Assembly: GCA_003232015.1 (NCBI GenBank)
Contig: QIKU01000208.1
Span: 1-12,098, forward strand
Direction of reading: 5' to 3'
DNA: 12,098 nucleotides
Source: Gammaproteobacteria bacterium
Lineage (GTDB): Bacteria > Pseudomonadota > Gammaproteobacteria > UBA6429
Positions within the stretch are counted from its first letter, which is position 1; each line of letters starts with the position of its first letter. The notes below the pieces were generated by a model. That model searched no databases. It was not told where the DNA came from and saw only the letters and a list, made by a program, of their open reading frames with translations. Positions 1 to 6,012 of the stretch are shown one piece after another. Both the position numbers and the translations under genes were made by a program.

Positions 1-7
1 AATTTGT

Positions 8-29
8 TTTGGTGTGGTAAAACACCAAA
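8..29. other. small hairpin downstream of coq7
   Basis: TTTGGTGT (8-15) pairs with ACACCAAA (22-29) around a 6-base loop, just past the 3' end of coq7. Neither strand has a T run after the stem, so it is not a standard rho-independent terminator, though it could protect the coq7 mRNA 3' end. The rest of 1-86 shows nothing recognisable. Confidence 0.35.
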
Positions 30-86
30 CCCCGTATCAACCACAGGTTGAATAAATGACTTGTGATTGGTGGAGAGAGATGGTAT

Positions 87-740
87 CTACAACCAAAAAG
101 CTGTCCTGGTCATTACTTTAGAGGTTATGGCCATTAATGATTTAACCGGAGCAGGTAACTCTGCAGCGCCTGCTTCTAATGCCACGGTTGCATGCCGTCC
201 TTCATCAATTTTCATTTGTTCCAGCACCGCACGCGACTCAACATCCTTTTCTGAAATACGGCTTAAATGTTCATCTAAATGTTTCACCACCTGCCGTTCT
301 GTTTCGGCAACAAACCCCAGGCTCCATTTATCGCCCGCAATACCGGCCAGAGCGCCAATGGAAACAGATCCAAAATACCACAGCGGGTTAAAGTAACTGG
401 TGTGTGAGCCAAGCTCTTCAATGCGGCGTTCACACCAGGCAAGATGATCATTTTCTTCTTCGGCAGCACGTTGCATTTTATCGCGCACATCAGGCAGTTT
501 TGCCGTGAGTGCCTGCCCCTGATACAAACCTTGTGCCGCCACTTCACCGGCATGGTTAATGCGCATCAGTCGGGCAGAAAATGTTTTTTCTGTTGCAGAA
601 AGTTTTTGCTTTACGGTAATGCTGTCTTGAGGATCAGGGCGTTCTGTTACCAGTGGTTTACCAAACATCGTACGCAAACCATTATCAATTTGCATCATTA
701 ATTGATCGACGGGGCTGTAGTGGCGTTGCGTATCAGACAT
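87..740 (-). CDS. coq7: demethoxyubiquinone hydroxylase Coq7 (ubiquinone biosynthesis)
   Basis: Coq7-family carboxylate-bridged di-iron monooxygenase, 217 residues, the usual bacterial length. The family hydroxylates C6 of the demethoxyubiquinone ring, a late step of ubiquinone synthesis, at the inner face of the cytoplasmic membrane. The complete ligand set is visible: E66 in NHAGE, the E96-x-x-H99 pair in EEENDH, E148 in AETERQ, and the E180-x-x-H183 pair in DEGRH. A hydrophobic stretch near residues 121-135 fits the membrane-associated helices. The ATG at 740 matches the family N-terminus, although no strong Shine-Dalgarno is visible. Some gammaproteobacteria use Coq7 and others use the flavin enzyme UbiF at this step; this organism carries Coq7. 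It lies 107 bp downstream of the glcF-like gene on the same strand, with a REP hairpin between, so co-transcription is uncertain. Confidence 0.95.
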   Translation of the reverse strand: MSDTQRHYSPVDQLMMQIDNGLRTMFGKPLVTERPDPQDSITVKQKLSATEKTFSARLMRINHAGEVAAQGLYQGQALTAKLPDVRDKMQRAAEEENDHLAWCERRIEELGSHTSYFNPLWYFGSVSIGALAGIAGDKWSLGFVAETERQVVKHLDEHLSRISEKDVESRAVLEQMKIDEGRHATVALEAGAAELPAPVKSLMAITSKVMTRTAFWL

Positions 741-808
741 ACTGAAATAATACAGCGATACGCAGAAAAAAGCACGTCATTGACCGGAAGATCTGAGTTA
801 TAAAACAT

Positions 809-839
809 GTAGCCCGGATGCAGCGCAGCGCAATCCGGG
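809..839 (+). repeat. REP-like hairpin, GTAGCCCGGAT family, single unit
   Basis: A GTAG tetranucleotide (809-812) is followed by CCCGGAT (813-819), a 13-base loop and ATCCGGG (833-839). GTAG before a GC-rich hairpin is the layout of REP elements mobilised by RAYT transposases. It sits just past the glcF stop codon, where it may stabilise or end that transcript. The same family recurs at 4458, 10194, 10611, 10740 and 11587. Confidence 0.8.
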
Positions 840-847
840 AGCTTTAA

Positions 848-2035
848 TTATCGCAAACTCCGAGCAATCAATTCAATGGGATGGATAATCACAGGTGTAT
901 TTTTTAGCCCTGCACCTAAATGCAAGGCACAACCAATATTACTGCTCACGACCATATCAGGAGTGGTGTGTTGTATTTGTTCAAGTAAAGGCTGACGGAT
1001 CCGGTTAGCCAGTTTAGCTTGGCTGAGCATGTTCTTCCCTGCTGCGCCACAACATTCAGACTGGAGTTCGGTTATTTTAAGCCCCGGTATCTTCCCCAGC
1101 AACGCTAGCACTGCATCACTTTGTTTCAGTGTGTTTTGTAAACTGCAAGGCTGGTGAACAGCAACCGCCTGTTCAATAGCCGCAAACGAAACAGGATACT
1201 TGCGGGTATGTTGCAGAATAAAATCCATAAGGCTGGTAACCGGTATATGGTCTTGTTTCAGAGATGTTTTTAATTGCGCACCGCAACCGCTAGCGGTAAA
1301 CAAAATGGCCTGATAAGAATCGTTTAATAAAAATGTTGCATTGGTTTTAGCCAGTGCATTGGCTTGCTGGCGAAAGCCACTGTGCTGGTGCAATGCACCA
1401 CAACAAACTTGCTCAGGAACTTCAACATCATAGCCGAGTCGGGTTAATACATTAATACTGGCAAGGATAGTGTTTTGTTCAAAGTGGTTGCCCATGCAGC
1501 CGGTAAACAACGCGACTGTGCCAAGTAAAGGTTGTTTAGCGGGGTAGTGTGGTTTTAATTTTAATCGCGGCTTAAGTTCAGGGAGCAGTTGTTCCTGTTG
1601 ACTTAAGCCAATTAATTTTAACACGCCAGCAAATCGCACAAGTTTCTGAATGCCGCTGCGTTGATAGAACCGCAGCAGCAGAAATAAACTATTTTGTACC
1701 GCCGGTTTAATCAAAAAAGAAATCAACCTTTCCTGAAAAGCCGGTTTTTTTTCTGCAACCGTATATTCACGAATAGCATCAATCAATGTTTCATATTCAA
1801 CTTTAGACGGGCAAATCTTTTCACAACTTAAACAACCGAGGCAATGGTCAAGATGCTGGATAACTTTTGGCGACAGGCTCAGCTCACCCTTCACAATGCC
1901 CTGCATTAAAGCAATGCGACCACGCGGTGATTCATTTTCATTATTGCTGAGCTGGTAGGTTGGGCAGCCTGGCAGACACATCCCACATTTAACGCACTGA
2001 TCAGCCAGTTGGTCTATTTGTTGTTTGAGCTGCAA
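848..2035 (-). CDS. glcF: glycolate oxidase iron-sulfur subunit-like (GlcF family) Fe-S protein
   Basis: Two ferredoxin-type 4Fe-4S motifs occur near the N-terminus, counted from the start chosen here: C14-x2-C17-x2-C20-x3-C24 and C65-x2-C68-x2-C71-x3-C75. Two CCG domains follow, one with GCMG then CCGALH near residues 178-211, the other with HQPC then CCGAAG near 295-329. This is the GlcF architecture; GlcF passes electrons from the GlcD/GlcE flavoprotein during glycolate oxidation. No glcD or glcE is in the window, so the partner is unknown and a related lactate or 2-hydroxyacid reductase is possible. The longest ORF starts at ATG 2122, which would add 29 mostly hydrophobic residues and leave 7 bp to the divergent gene's ATG at 2130. 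I prefer the TTG at 2035: AGGA lies 6 bases upstream, the protein then has a GlcF-like N-terminus, and ~95 bp remain for divergent promoters. Confidence 0.8.
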   Translation of the reverse strand: MQLKQQIDQLADQCVKCGMCLPGCPTYQLSNNENESPRGRIALMQGIVKGELSLSPKVIQHLDHCLGCLSCEKICPSKVEYETLIDAIREYTVAEKKPAFQERLISFLIKPAVQNSLFLLLRFYQRSGIQKLVRFAGVLKLIGLSQQEQLLPELKPRLKLKPHYPAKQPLLGTVALFTGCMGNHFEQNTILASINVLTRLGYDVEVPEQVCCGALHQHSGFRQQANALAKTNATFLLNDSYQAILFTASGCGAQLKTSLKQDHIPVTSLMDFILQHTRKYPVSFAAIEQAVAVHQPCSLQNTLKQSDAVLALLGKIPGLKITELQSECCGAAGKNMLSQAKLANRIRQPLLEQIQHTTPDMVVSSNIGCALHLGAGLKNTPVIIHPIELIARSLR

Positions 2036-2056
2036 AAGTAATCCTGATGTTTTTAA

Positions 2057-2085
2057 CGTGTTTATATAAACAGGGGTGATATAAT
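2057..2085 (+). promoter_or_regulatory. probable promoter of the ferredoxin gene in the divergent gap
   Basis: A perfect -10 hexamer TATAAT (2080-2085) stands 45 bp before the ferredoxin ATG. The -35 position (about 2057-2062, CGTGTT) is poor, so an activator or an extended -10 may matter. An AT-rich TTTATATAAA at 2061-2070 reads the same on both strands and could be the -10 of the oppositely directed glcF-like gene, making the two promoters overlap. Confidence 0.45.
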
Positions 2086-2129
2086 GAAGCCCTGAAATCA
2101 ATAAAGCAATTACCAGAGACATTCGTGAT

Positions 2130-2471
2130 ATGAGTTATTATCAGCAACATTTATTTTTCTGCGTTAATCAGCGTGACAAAGGGGTTAGTTGTTGCGCTAA
2201 TTTCGGTGCACAGGCACTGCGTGATTACGCCAAAAAGCGGATTAAAGAGTTGGGTGTATCCGGCGAAGGTAAAGTGCGCGTTAACATGGCCGGTTGTTTA
2301 GGCCGTTGCGACGAAGGCCCGGTACTCGTCGTCTACCCCGAAGAAACCTGGTACACCTATCTGGACAGGGAAGACATTGATGAAATCATCGAACAACATA
2401 TCCAGCAGGGTAAGGTTGTTGAGCGTTTAATCTTAAAGGGGTCAGAGCCCTTTAATTCTGTAACACCTTGA
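2130..2471 (+). CDS. thioredoxin-like [2Fe-2S] ferredoxin
   Basis: Small (113 aa) COG3411-type ferredoxin of the thioredoxin-like [2Fe-2S] fold, related to the NuoE cluster domain. Cluster ligands are likely C11, C21 or C22, C56 and C60, the last two in AGCLGRCDEGP, the family signature. It should be a cytoplasmic one-electron carrier; its partner is not evident here. The body ends naturally around VVERLIL (residues 96-102). From residue 102 the reading frame runs into a palindromic repeat (2433-2504), which encodes the final LKGSEPFNSVTP, so the tail is repeat-derived and not part of the fold. The ATG at 2130 has only a weak purine-rich AGAGA upstream. The hydrolase gene follows 64 bp later on the same strand, with the repeat between. 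Confidence 0.88.
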   Translation: MSYYQQHLFFCVNQRDKGVSCCANFGAQALRDYAKKRIKELGVSGEGKVRVNMAGCLGRCDEGPVLVVYPEETWYTYLDREDIDEIIEQHIQQGKVVERLILKGSEPFNSVTP

Positions 2472-2504
2472 TTTTTTAGTATTAAAAGGCTCTGACCCCT
2501 TTAA
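2433..2504. repeat. GGGGTCAGAG-family inverted repeat (copy 1)
   Basis: The left arm (2433-2455, core AAAGGGGTCAGAGCC) and right arm (2482-2504, core GGCTCTGACCCCTTT) are inverted with one mismatch over 23 bp, around a 26-base loop. The left arm and part of the loop are translated as the C-terminus of the ferredoxin. As RNA it would make a long hairpin between the ferredoxin and hydrolase genes. Related copies are at 3351, 5811 and 6556. Confidence 0.85.
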
Positions 2505-2535
2505 ACTTAAAATACAGCCCCCTTAAAAAAACAAT

Positions 2536-3156
2536 ATGCCTTCTTTACTAATCAACGGCACTGTTGGCCAACTTGAAATACTGGCCGAATCCCCCGAAAT
2601 ATTGGCGGGCAATACGCCGGTTGCCATCATCTGTCATCCGCACCCTTTATATGGCGGTACGATGCAAAACAAAGTAGTACATACACTGGCCAAATCCTGT
2701 CTGAAATTGGGGATGCCGGCTATCCGTTTTAATTTCCGTGGTGTTGGCGCTTCCGAAGGGCATTTTGAGCACGGTCTGGGTGAGCAGCAGGACTGCATTG
2801 CGGTAGCACAGTGGGCACGCCAGCAGTACCCGAACCGGCCTGTTTGGCTCGCTGGCTTTTCATTCGGCAGTTTTGTCGCCTATCAGGTTTTTGCTAAAAT
2901 CAACGCAGAACGTTTATTGTTGGTTGCGCCACCAGTGGGTTTATTTGAATTCCAGCCAATGGAAAGCATTAACATCCCCTGGTGCGTTATACAGGGCAAG
3001 CAAGACGAAATCACGTCCCCCGAGTCAGTCGAAACCTGGGTGAATAAACAGTCTAACCCCCCGGAATTCTACTATTTAGATGATGTAAGTCACTTCTTTC
3101 ACGGAAAACTGAACGTATTGCGTGAGATAATAGCTTCGATTTGGAAGTATAGTTAA
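2536..3156 (+). CDS. alpha/beta hydrolase, COG2945 family
   Basis: A 206-residue cytoplasmic alpha/beta-hydrolase with no signal peptide. The oxyanion-loop motif HPHPLYGG is at 34-41, the nucleophile elbow G-F-S109-F-G at 107-111, the acid is probably D157 in QGKQDE, and the catalytic His is H186 in SHFFHG. This pattern is typical of the compact COG2945 hydrolases found beside housekeeping genes in many proteobacteria. Their physiological substrate is generally unknown, so none is proposed. The ATG at 2536 matches the family N-terminus, but the upstream AAAAAAACAAT has no clear Shine-Dalgarno. It may be read through from the ferredoxin gene across the palindromic repeat. An inverted repeat begins one base after the stop codon. 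Confidence 0.88.
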   Translation: MPSLLINGTVGQLEILAESPEILAGNTPVAIICHPHPLYGGTMQNKVVHTLAKSCLKLGMPAIRFNFRGVGASEGHFEHGLGEQQDCIAVAQWARQQYPNRPVWLAGFSFGSFVAYQVFAKINAERLLLVAPPVGLFEFQPMESINIPWCVIQGKQDEITSPESVETWVNKQSNPPEFYYLDDVSHFFHGKLNVLREIIASIWKYS

Positions 3157-3289
3157 CACCATTTTAAGGGAGGAAAGTCATACCAATATTAAGATATACC
3201 TAATATTGCATTGACATTATATTATAATCTGCTAATATAGTTATTATTGAATTTACAGATTTTTGACTCCTCCATCCTCCTTAATGGTG
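3157..3289 (+). repeat. imperfect inverted repeat after the hydrolase gene
   Basis: The left arm (3157-3180, starting CACCATTTTAAGGGAGGA) is imperfectly complementary to the right arm (3264-3289, containing TCCTCCTTAATGGTG). Both arms end at the loop with a matching AGTCA/TGACT. The ~83-bp interior is very AT-rich. In a hydrolase read-through transcript the arms could pair and hide the CCTCC stretch of the right arm. It could be a degenerate MITE-like element or an RNA structure; no target duplication was identified. Confidence 0.45.
3211..3238 (+). promoter_or_regulatory. candidate promoter inside the 3157-3506 gap
   Basis: TTGACA (3211-3216) is a perfect -35. A TAATAT at 3233-3238 gives a 16-base spacer. 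The better-looking TATAAT at 3223-3228 is only 6 bases from the -35 and cannot pair with it. Transcription would start near 3245 and meet the terminator at 3299-3338, giving an RNA of roughly 95 nt with no convincing ORF. Confidence 0.35.
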
Positions 3290-3338
3290 GTATTTTTAAA
3301 GCGCGGAAACCCCCCTTTTCTCCGCGCTATTTTTTTGC
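3245..3338 (+). ncRNA. candidate small RNA upstream of rplM
   Basis: Inferred only from signals: a possible promoter (3211-3238), then a C-rich unstructured-looking segment with two anti-Shine-Dalgarno-like cores (CTCCTCC around 3268 and CCTCC around 3276), then a strong intrinsic terminator. CCUCC-type seeds are common in small RNAs that block ribosome binding sites. No known RNA family is recognised. It could instead be the structured 3' end of the hydrolase mRNA. Confidence 0.3.
3299..3338 (+). terminator. rho-independent terminator
   Basis: AGCGCGGA pairs with TCCGCGCT across a short C-rich loop and is followed by ATTTTTTT. It would end transcription from the hydrolase gene or the candidate small RNA before rplM. 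Confidence 0.85.
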
Positions 3339-3350
3339 CTTATTTTTATA

Positions 3351-3372
3351 TTTAAGGGCTCTGACCCCTTAA
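3351..3372 (+). repeat. GGGGTCAGAG-family repeat, single arm (copy 2)
   Basis: TTTAAGGGCTCTGACCCCTTA matches the right arm of the copy at 2433-2504. A second partial ACCCCTTAAAAAT follows at once. The opposite arm is missing, so this is a half or decayed copy. Confidence 0.7.
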
Positions 3373-3416
3373 AAATAGACCCCTTAAAAATAATTACCAA
3401 TTAAGCTCGAAATCAC

Positions 3417-3445
3417 TTGTATAAATCGCGTATTTTAAGTAATAT
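3417..3445 (+). promoter_or_regulatory. probable rplM-rpsI promoter
   Basis: TTGTAT (3417-3422) and TAATAT (3440-3445) are 17 bases apart, about 60 bp before the rplM start codon. The leader then contains a small hairpin, GCCTC-TTTTTTA-GAGGC (about 3450-3466). A structured leader would suit feedback control of this ribosomal operon, but no specific L13-binding element can be identified by eye. Confidence 0.5.
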
Positions 3446-3506
3446 TCCGCCTCTTTTTTAGAGGCAATGCGCTTCTGGACAGCAATTTTTTGGATATACA
3501 AGCTTT

Positions 3507-3935
3507 ATGAAAACATTTAGTGCAAAACCTGAAACAGTTAAACGTGACTGGTTTGTTATTGACGCAGAGAACAAGGTTCTGGGTCGTCTGGCAGCCGAAG
3601 TAGCGCGTCGCTTACGTGGCAAACATAAGCCGGAGTACACGCCTCACGTGGACACAGGCGATTACATCGTTATTATCAATGCAGACAAAATTGCTGTTAC
3701 GGGTAATAAAGAGCAAGGCAAAATCTATCATCATCACACCGGTTACCCGGGTGGCCTTAAGTCGATGACATTAGAAAAGTTGCGCGAAAAAGCACCTGAA
3801 CGCATTATCGAAAAAGCGGTAAAAGGCATGTTGCCTAAAAACCCGTTAGGTCGCGCCATGTTTTCAAAATTAAAAGTGTTTGCAGGTGCAGAACATGCAC
3901 ATACTGCACAGCAACCTCAACCATTAGAAATATAA
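3507..3935 (+). CDS. rplM: 50S ribosomal protein L13
   Basis: L13 binds 23S rRNA early in large-subunit assembly. At 142 residues it has the same length as the E. coli protein and follows it almost end to end: an N-terminal [15 protein letters not shown] block, the LGRLA segment, [10 protein letters not shown], the basic [10 protein letters not shown] loop, [12 protein letters not shown] and a closing QQPQ motif. The ATG at 3507 gives exactly the family N-terminus; the upstream TTGGA is a modest ribosome binding site. rpsI follows 13 bp after the stop codon, the universal bacterial rplM-rpsI pairing, so the two are co-transcribed. Confidence 0.98.
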   Translation: MKTFSAKPETVKRDWFVIDAENKVLGRLAAEVARRLRGKHKPEYTPHVDTGDYIVIINADKIAVTGNKEQGKIYHHHTGYPGGLKSMTLEKLREKAPERIIEKAVKGMLPKNPLGRAMFSKLKVFAGAEHAHTAQQPQPLEI

Positions 3936-3948
3936 TCGGATTTATAAA

Positions 3949-4338
3949 ATGGCAGAACAATATTACAGCACCGGCCGTCGCAAAAGCTCCACTGCGCGCG
4001 TTTACCTTACTAAAGGCACCGGCAACATCATGATCAACAAGCGGTCATTAGAGCATTTCTTTGGCCGTGAAACATCACGCATGATCGTACGTCAGCCACT
4101 GGAATTAACCGATATGTTAAGCAACTTCGACATTAACATCACCGTAACAGGCGGTGGTAACACGGGTCAGTCGGGCGCAATTCGCCACGGCATTACCCGT
4201 GCATTGATGAAATATGACGAAACATTGCGCCCATCATTACGTAAAGCTGGTTACGTCACCCGCGATTCACGCGAAGTGGAACGTAAAAAAGTTGGCTTAC
4301 ACAAAGCGCGCAAACGTCCACAGTACTCAAAGCGTTAA
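3949..4338 (+). CDS. rpsI: 30S ribosomal protein S9
   Basis: S9 is a small-subunit head protein whose C-terminal tail reaches the P-site tRNA. The 129-residue product has the [14 protein letters not shown] start, the central [15 protein letters not shown] motif and the conserved basic tail ending KRPQYSKR, whose last Arg contacts the tRNA anticodon stem-loop. It is within one residue of E. coli S9. It is the second gene of the rplM-rpsI operon and is followed 22 bp later by a strong terminator. In many gammaproteobacteria the petABC cytochrome bc1 genes come next; here a fliB-like gene does. Confidence 0.98.
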   Translation: MAEQYYSTGRRKSSTARVYLTKGTGNIMINKRSLEHFFGRETSRMIVRQPLELTDMLSNFDINITVTGGGNTGQSGAIRHGITRALMKYDETLRPSLRKAGYVTRDSREVERKKVGLHKARKRPQYSKR

Positions 4339-4360
4339 GTTTTTTTGTTACGCATTGTTT

Positions 4361-4387
4361 AAAAGCCCGCCTGTTGCGGGCTTTTTT
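4361..4387 (+). terminator. rho-independent terminator of rplM-rpsI
   Basis: AAAAGCCCGC, loop CTGTT, GCGGGCTTTTTT: a perfect GC-rich stem with a T tract, 22 bp after the S9 stop codon. Confidence 0.95.
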
Positions 4388-4388
4388 A

Positions 4389-4416
4389 GTGGCCGTTGTT
4401 TTATCTTACGGCCACT
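4389..4416. other. second hairpin after rpsI
   Basis: GTGGCCG (4389-4395) pairs with CGGCCAC (4410-4416) directly after the terminator. It has no T tract on either side, so its role is unclear. Confidence 0.4.
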
Positions 4417-4457
4417 TATGATGTTTTCCAGCCAAAATAGAACCACAACCAGTTAAA

Positions 4458-4534
4458 GTAGCTCGTATGCAATAAAATGCAATCCGGGAACTTAACCCTC
4501 CCCCCCGGATTCCGCTGTGCTGCATCCGAGCTAC
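4458..4534. repeat. paired REP unit (BIME-like), GTAGCCCGGAT family
   Basis: Two REP hairpins face each other. It opens with GTAG (4458-4461) and a degenerate first hairpin closing with ATCCGGG (4482-4488), then a C-rich spacer, then CCCGGAT (4504-4510) with ATCCGAG (4524-4530) and a closing CTAC (4531-4534). It fills the gap between the S9 terminator and the fliB-like gene. Confidence 0.85.
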
Positions 4535-4587
4535 GTATAGGGTATTATCGCTAACCCGATGTCAGCTTGCGGAATAAGAACACAAAA

Positions 4588-5787
4588 ATGCAATCACAAT
4601 CCCATTTATTACTACTCGACCGTTTTACCTGTATAGCCGAGCGCTGCCCTGACAACTGCTGTCATGGCTGGGATATTCCTATTGATAAAGCAACCTACCA
4701 GCATTGGCAAACACTGGATGACGGAGATGTTAAACAGGGCTTGCTGGCTTCGATTAAAACCGTCGGCGTAGACGAGAACACTTGCCATAAAGTAGTGCAA
4801 GACGAGAAAAAGGCCTGCACCCATTTATCGCCAGCCGGTTTATGTTATGTTCAGCAACAACTCGGCCATACGGCTTTACCGCAAACCTGCCGGGAATATC
4901 CGCGGGTGCAAGTGGGCAGTGAAAATTTTATTACCAACTCAGCAAGCCTTTCCTGCCCTGAAATGGTCAGGCTGGTTGTAACAGCAAAAAATGCAAAAGC
5001 ACTTTTTGTAGATTCGCTCTTGCCGCCTGCTGCGGACAATGGCCTGGCAAAAGTAATTAGTGCGCTGGATAAGCTGTGCAGAACCCTGCTTCCTGTTCAT
5101 ATTGCCCCTGCGGGGATTACTTTGCTTTATCTCACTTCAGTTGTAGCGGAGCTGATGCAGACTGAACCTGGGCAGCCATTATCACTCTTGTTAAAGAAAA
5201 CAGCCAACACAAGCAATAAGACGCTCGGCAAAAGACTTAAGTCGCTGCAACAGGCTAGCCAGGCTGGCAGGCTGCCAAAAGATGAGGAGGACGAAAAGCG
5301 GTTCTGGTCTTTTGTTCTACGTCTGACCAACAACGCCAAACTGCAAGATCTTAAAACCTTACTAGAAAAAAATGGTTTTAGTGGTATGTATGCTAACCAG
5401 AACGAGGCAGCACATCAGGCGGCCTACTTAAAACTAAAATCGTTTATTGGCAGCCAGCAACACTTGTCTACGCAACATAAGTGGCAACCGGCTTTGCGAA
5501 ACTATTTAATTGTAAAGCTACGCAACCATGGCTTCCCGCATGCTCCAGTTCAGGGGAACTTTCTGGTTAACCTGCTGGACTGCTCGGTTGCACTTGCCTG
5601 TATTCAGCTTTGGATGTGGTTACTACTAAAAGAGAAAAAAACAATCACCGAAAGTGAGCTAGTTACTATTATCTATAAAGTTGAACGCGCCTTGATTCAT
5701 AACGACTCCTTTTACCAGCAGCTGAAAAAAAGCCCTCAATTACTGGACAGACCCACTTACCTGGGTTGTTTAGCGGATTTAGGTTAG
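4588..5787 (+). CDS. fliB: FliB-family protein lysine N-methylase
   Basis: A 399-residue protein with the cysteine-rich N-terminal half of the flagellin lysine-N-methylase (FliB) family, related to YkgJ-type zinc/iron-chelating domains. Visible cysteines are C15, C20, C24 and C25 in CIAERCPDNCCHGWD, then C66, C77, C86, C101 (QTCREYPR) and C123 (SLSCPEM). These probably hold a metal or Fe-S centre. Salmonella FliB methylates surface lysines of flagellin. The C-terminal half is alpha-helical with no motif I recognise. The ATG at 4588 starts the family-like HLLLLDRFTCIAERCP segment; an in-frame TTG at 4567 would add 7 residues and is less likely. No flagellar gene is in the window, so the substrate is open. 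The gene appears monocistronic, between a REP pair and a palindromic repeat. Confidence 0.85.
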   Translation: MQSQSHLLLLDRFTCIAERCPDNCCHGWDIPIDKATYQHWQTLDDGDVKQGLLASIKTVGVDENTCHKVVQDEKKACTHLSPAGLCYVQQQLGHTALPQTCREYPRVQVGSENFITNSASLSCPEMVRLVVTAKNAKALFVDSLLPPAADNGLAKVISALDKLCRTLLPVHIAPAGITLLYLTSVVAELMQTEPGQPLSLLLKKTANTSNKTLGKRLKSLQQASQAGRLPKDEEDEKRFWSFVLRLTNNAKLQDLKTLLEKNGFSGMYANQNEAAHQAAYLKLKSFIGSQQHLSTQHKWQPALRNYLIVKLRNHGFPHAPVQGNFLVNLLDCSVALACIQLWMWLLLKEKKTITESELVTIIYKVERALIHNDSFYQQLKKSPQLLDRPTYLGCLADLG

Positions 5788-5810
5788 CCCAGAGGACTTT
5801 CAGAGGGACT

Positions 5811-5888
5811 TTTGGGGTCAGAGTAAAAACTCTGCCCAGCTGTAACAGAATCAAGAAAGTTTAAAATAGTTTTTACTCTGACCCCAAA
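5811..5888. repeat. GGGGTCAGAG-family inverted repeat (copy 3), left flank of the fused TA gene
   Basis: Perfect 21-bp arms TTTGGGGTCAGAGTAAAAACT (5811-5831, written here without its first base: TTGGGGTCAGAGTAAAAACT) and 5868-5888 enclose a 36-base loop. The unit begins 23 bp after the fliB stop codon. Arms and loop are repeated in the same orientation at 6556-6631. A degenerate relative, AAAGGGGCTGACCCCGT, follows at 5927-5943. Confidence 0.88.
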
Positions 5889-5957
5889 TAAATATCGGGA
5901 CTGGTTGCATTCAGTTACCGAATTTGAAAGGGGCTGACCCCGTGGGTTGTGCGTAGG

Positions 5958-5986
5958 TTGTGTTAGAATAATTGAAGCACTATAGT
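5958..5986 (+). promoter_or_regulatory. probable promoter/operator of the fused TA gene
   Basis: TTGTGT (5958-5963), 17 bases, TATAGT (5981-5986). The -10 lies in a short inverted repeat, ACTAT (5979-5983) with ATAGT (5993-5997), a possible autoregulatory operator. A good ribosome binding site, GAGG (6002-6005), precedes the ATG by 7 bases. Confidence 0.5.
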
Positions 5987-6012
5987 TTATAAATAGTCAA
6001 CGAGGCCGGATT

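Noticed and set aside
8..29. Rho-independent terminator for coq7
   Set aside because: The stem is present but no T tract follows it on the minus strand.
67..701. Plus-strand ORFs opposite coq7
   Set aside because: They are antisense shadows of a well-conserved gene, with no family resemblance.
2036..2122. N-terminal membrane segment on the GlcF-like protein (start at ATG 2122)
   Set aside because: It leaves 7 bp to the divergent gene, is unlike GlcF N-termini, and a better-placed ribosome binding site precedes TTG 2035.
3211..3228. TTGACA followed by TATAAT as one promoter
   Set aside because: Only six bases separate them; only the TAATAT at 3233 gives a workable spacer.
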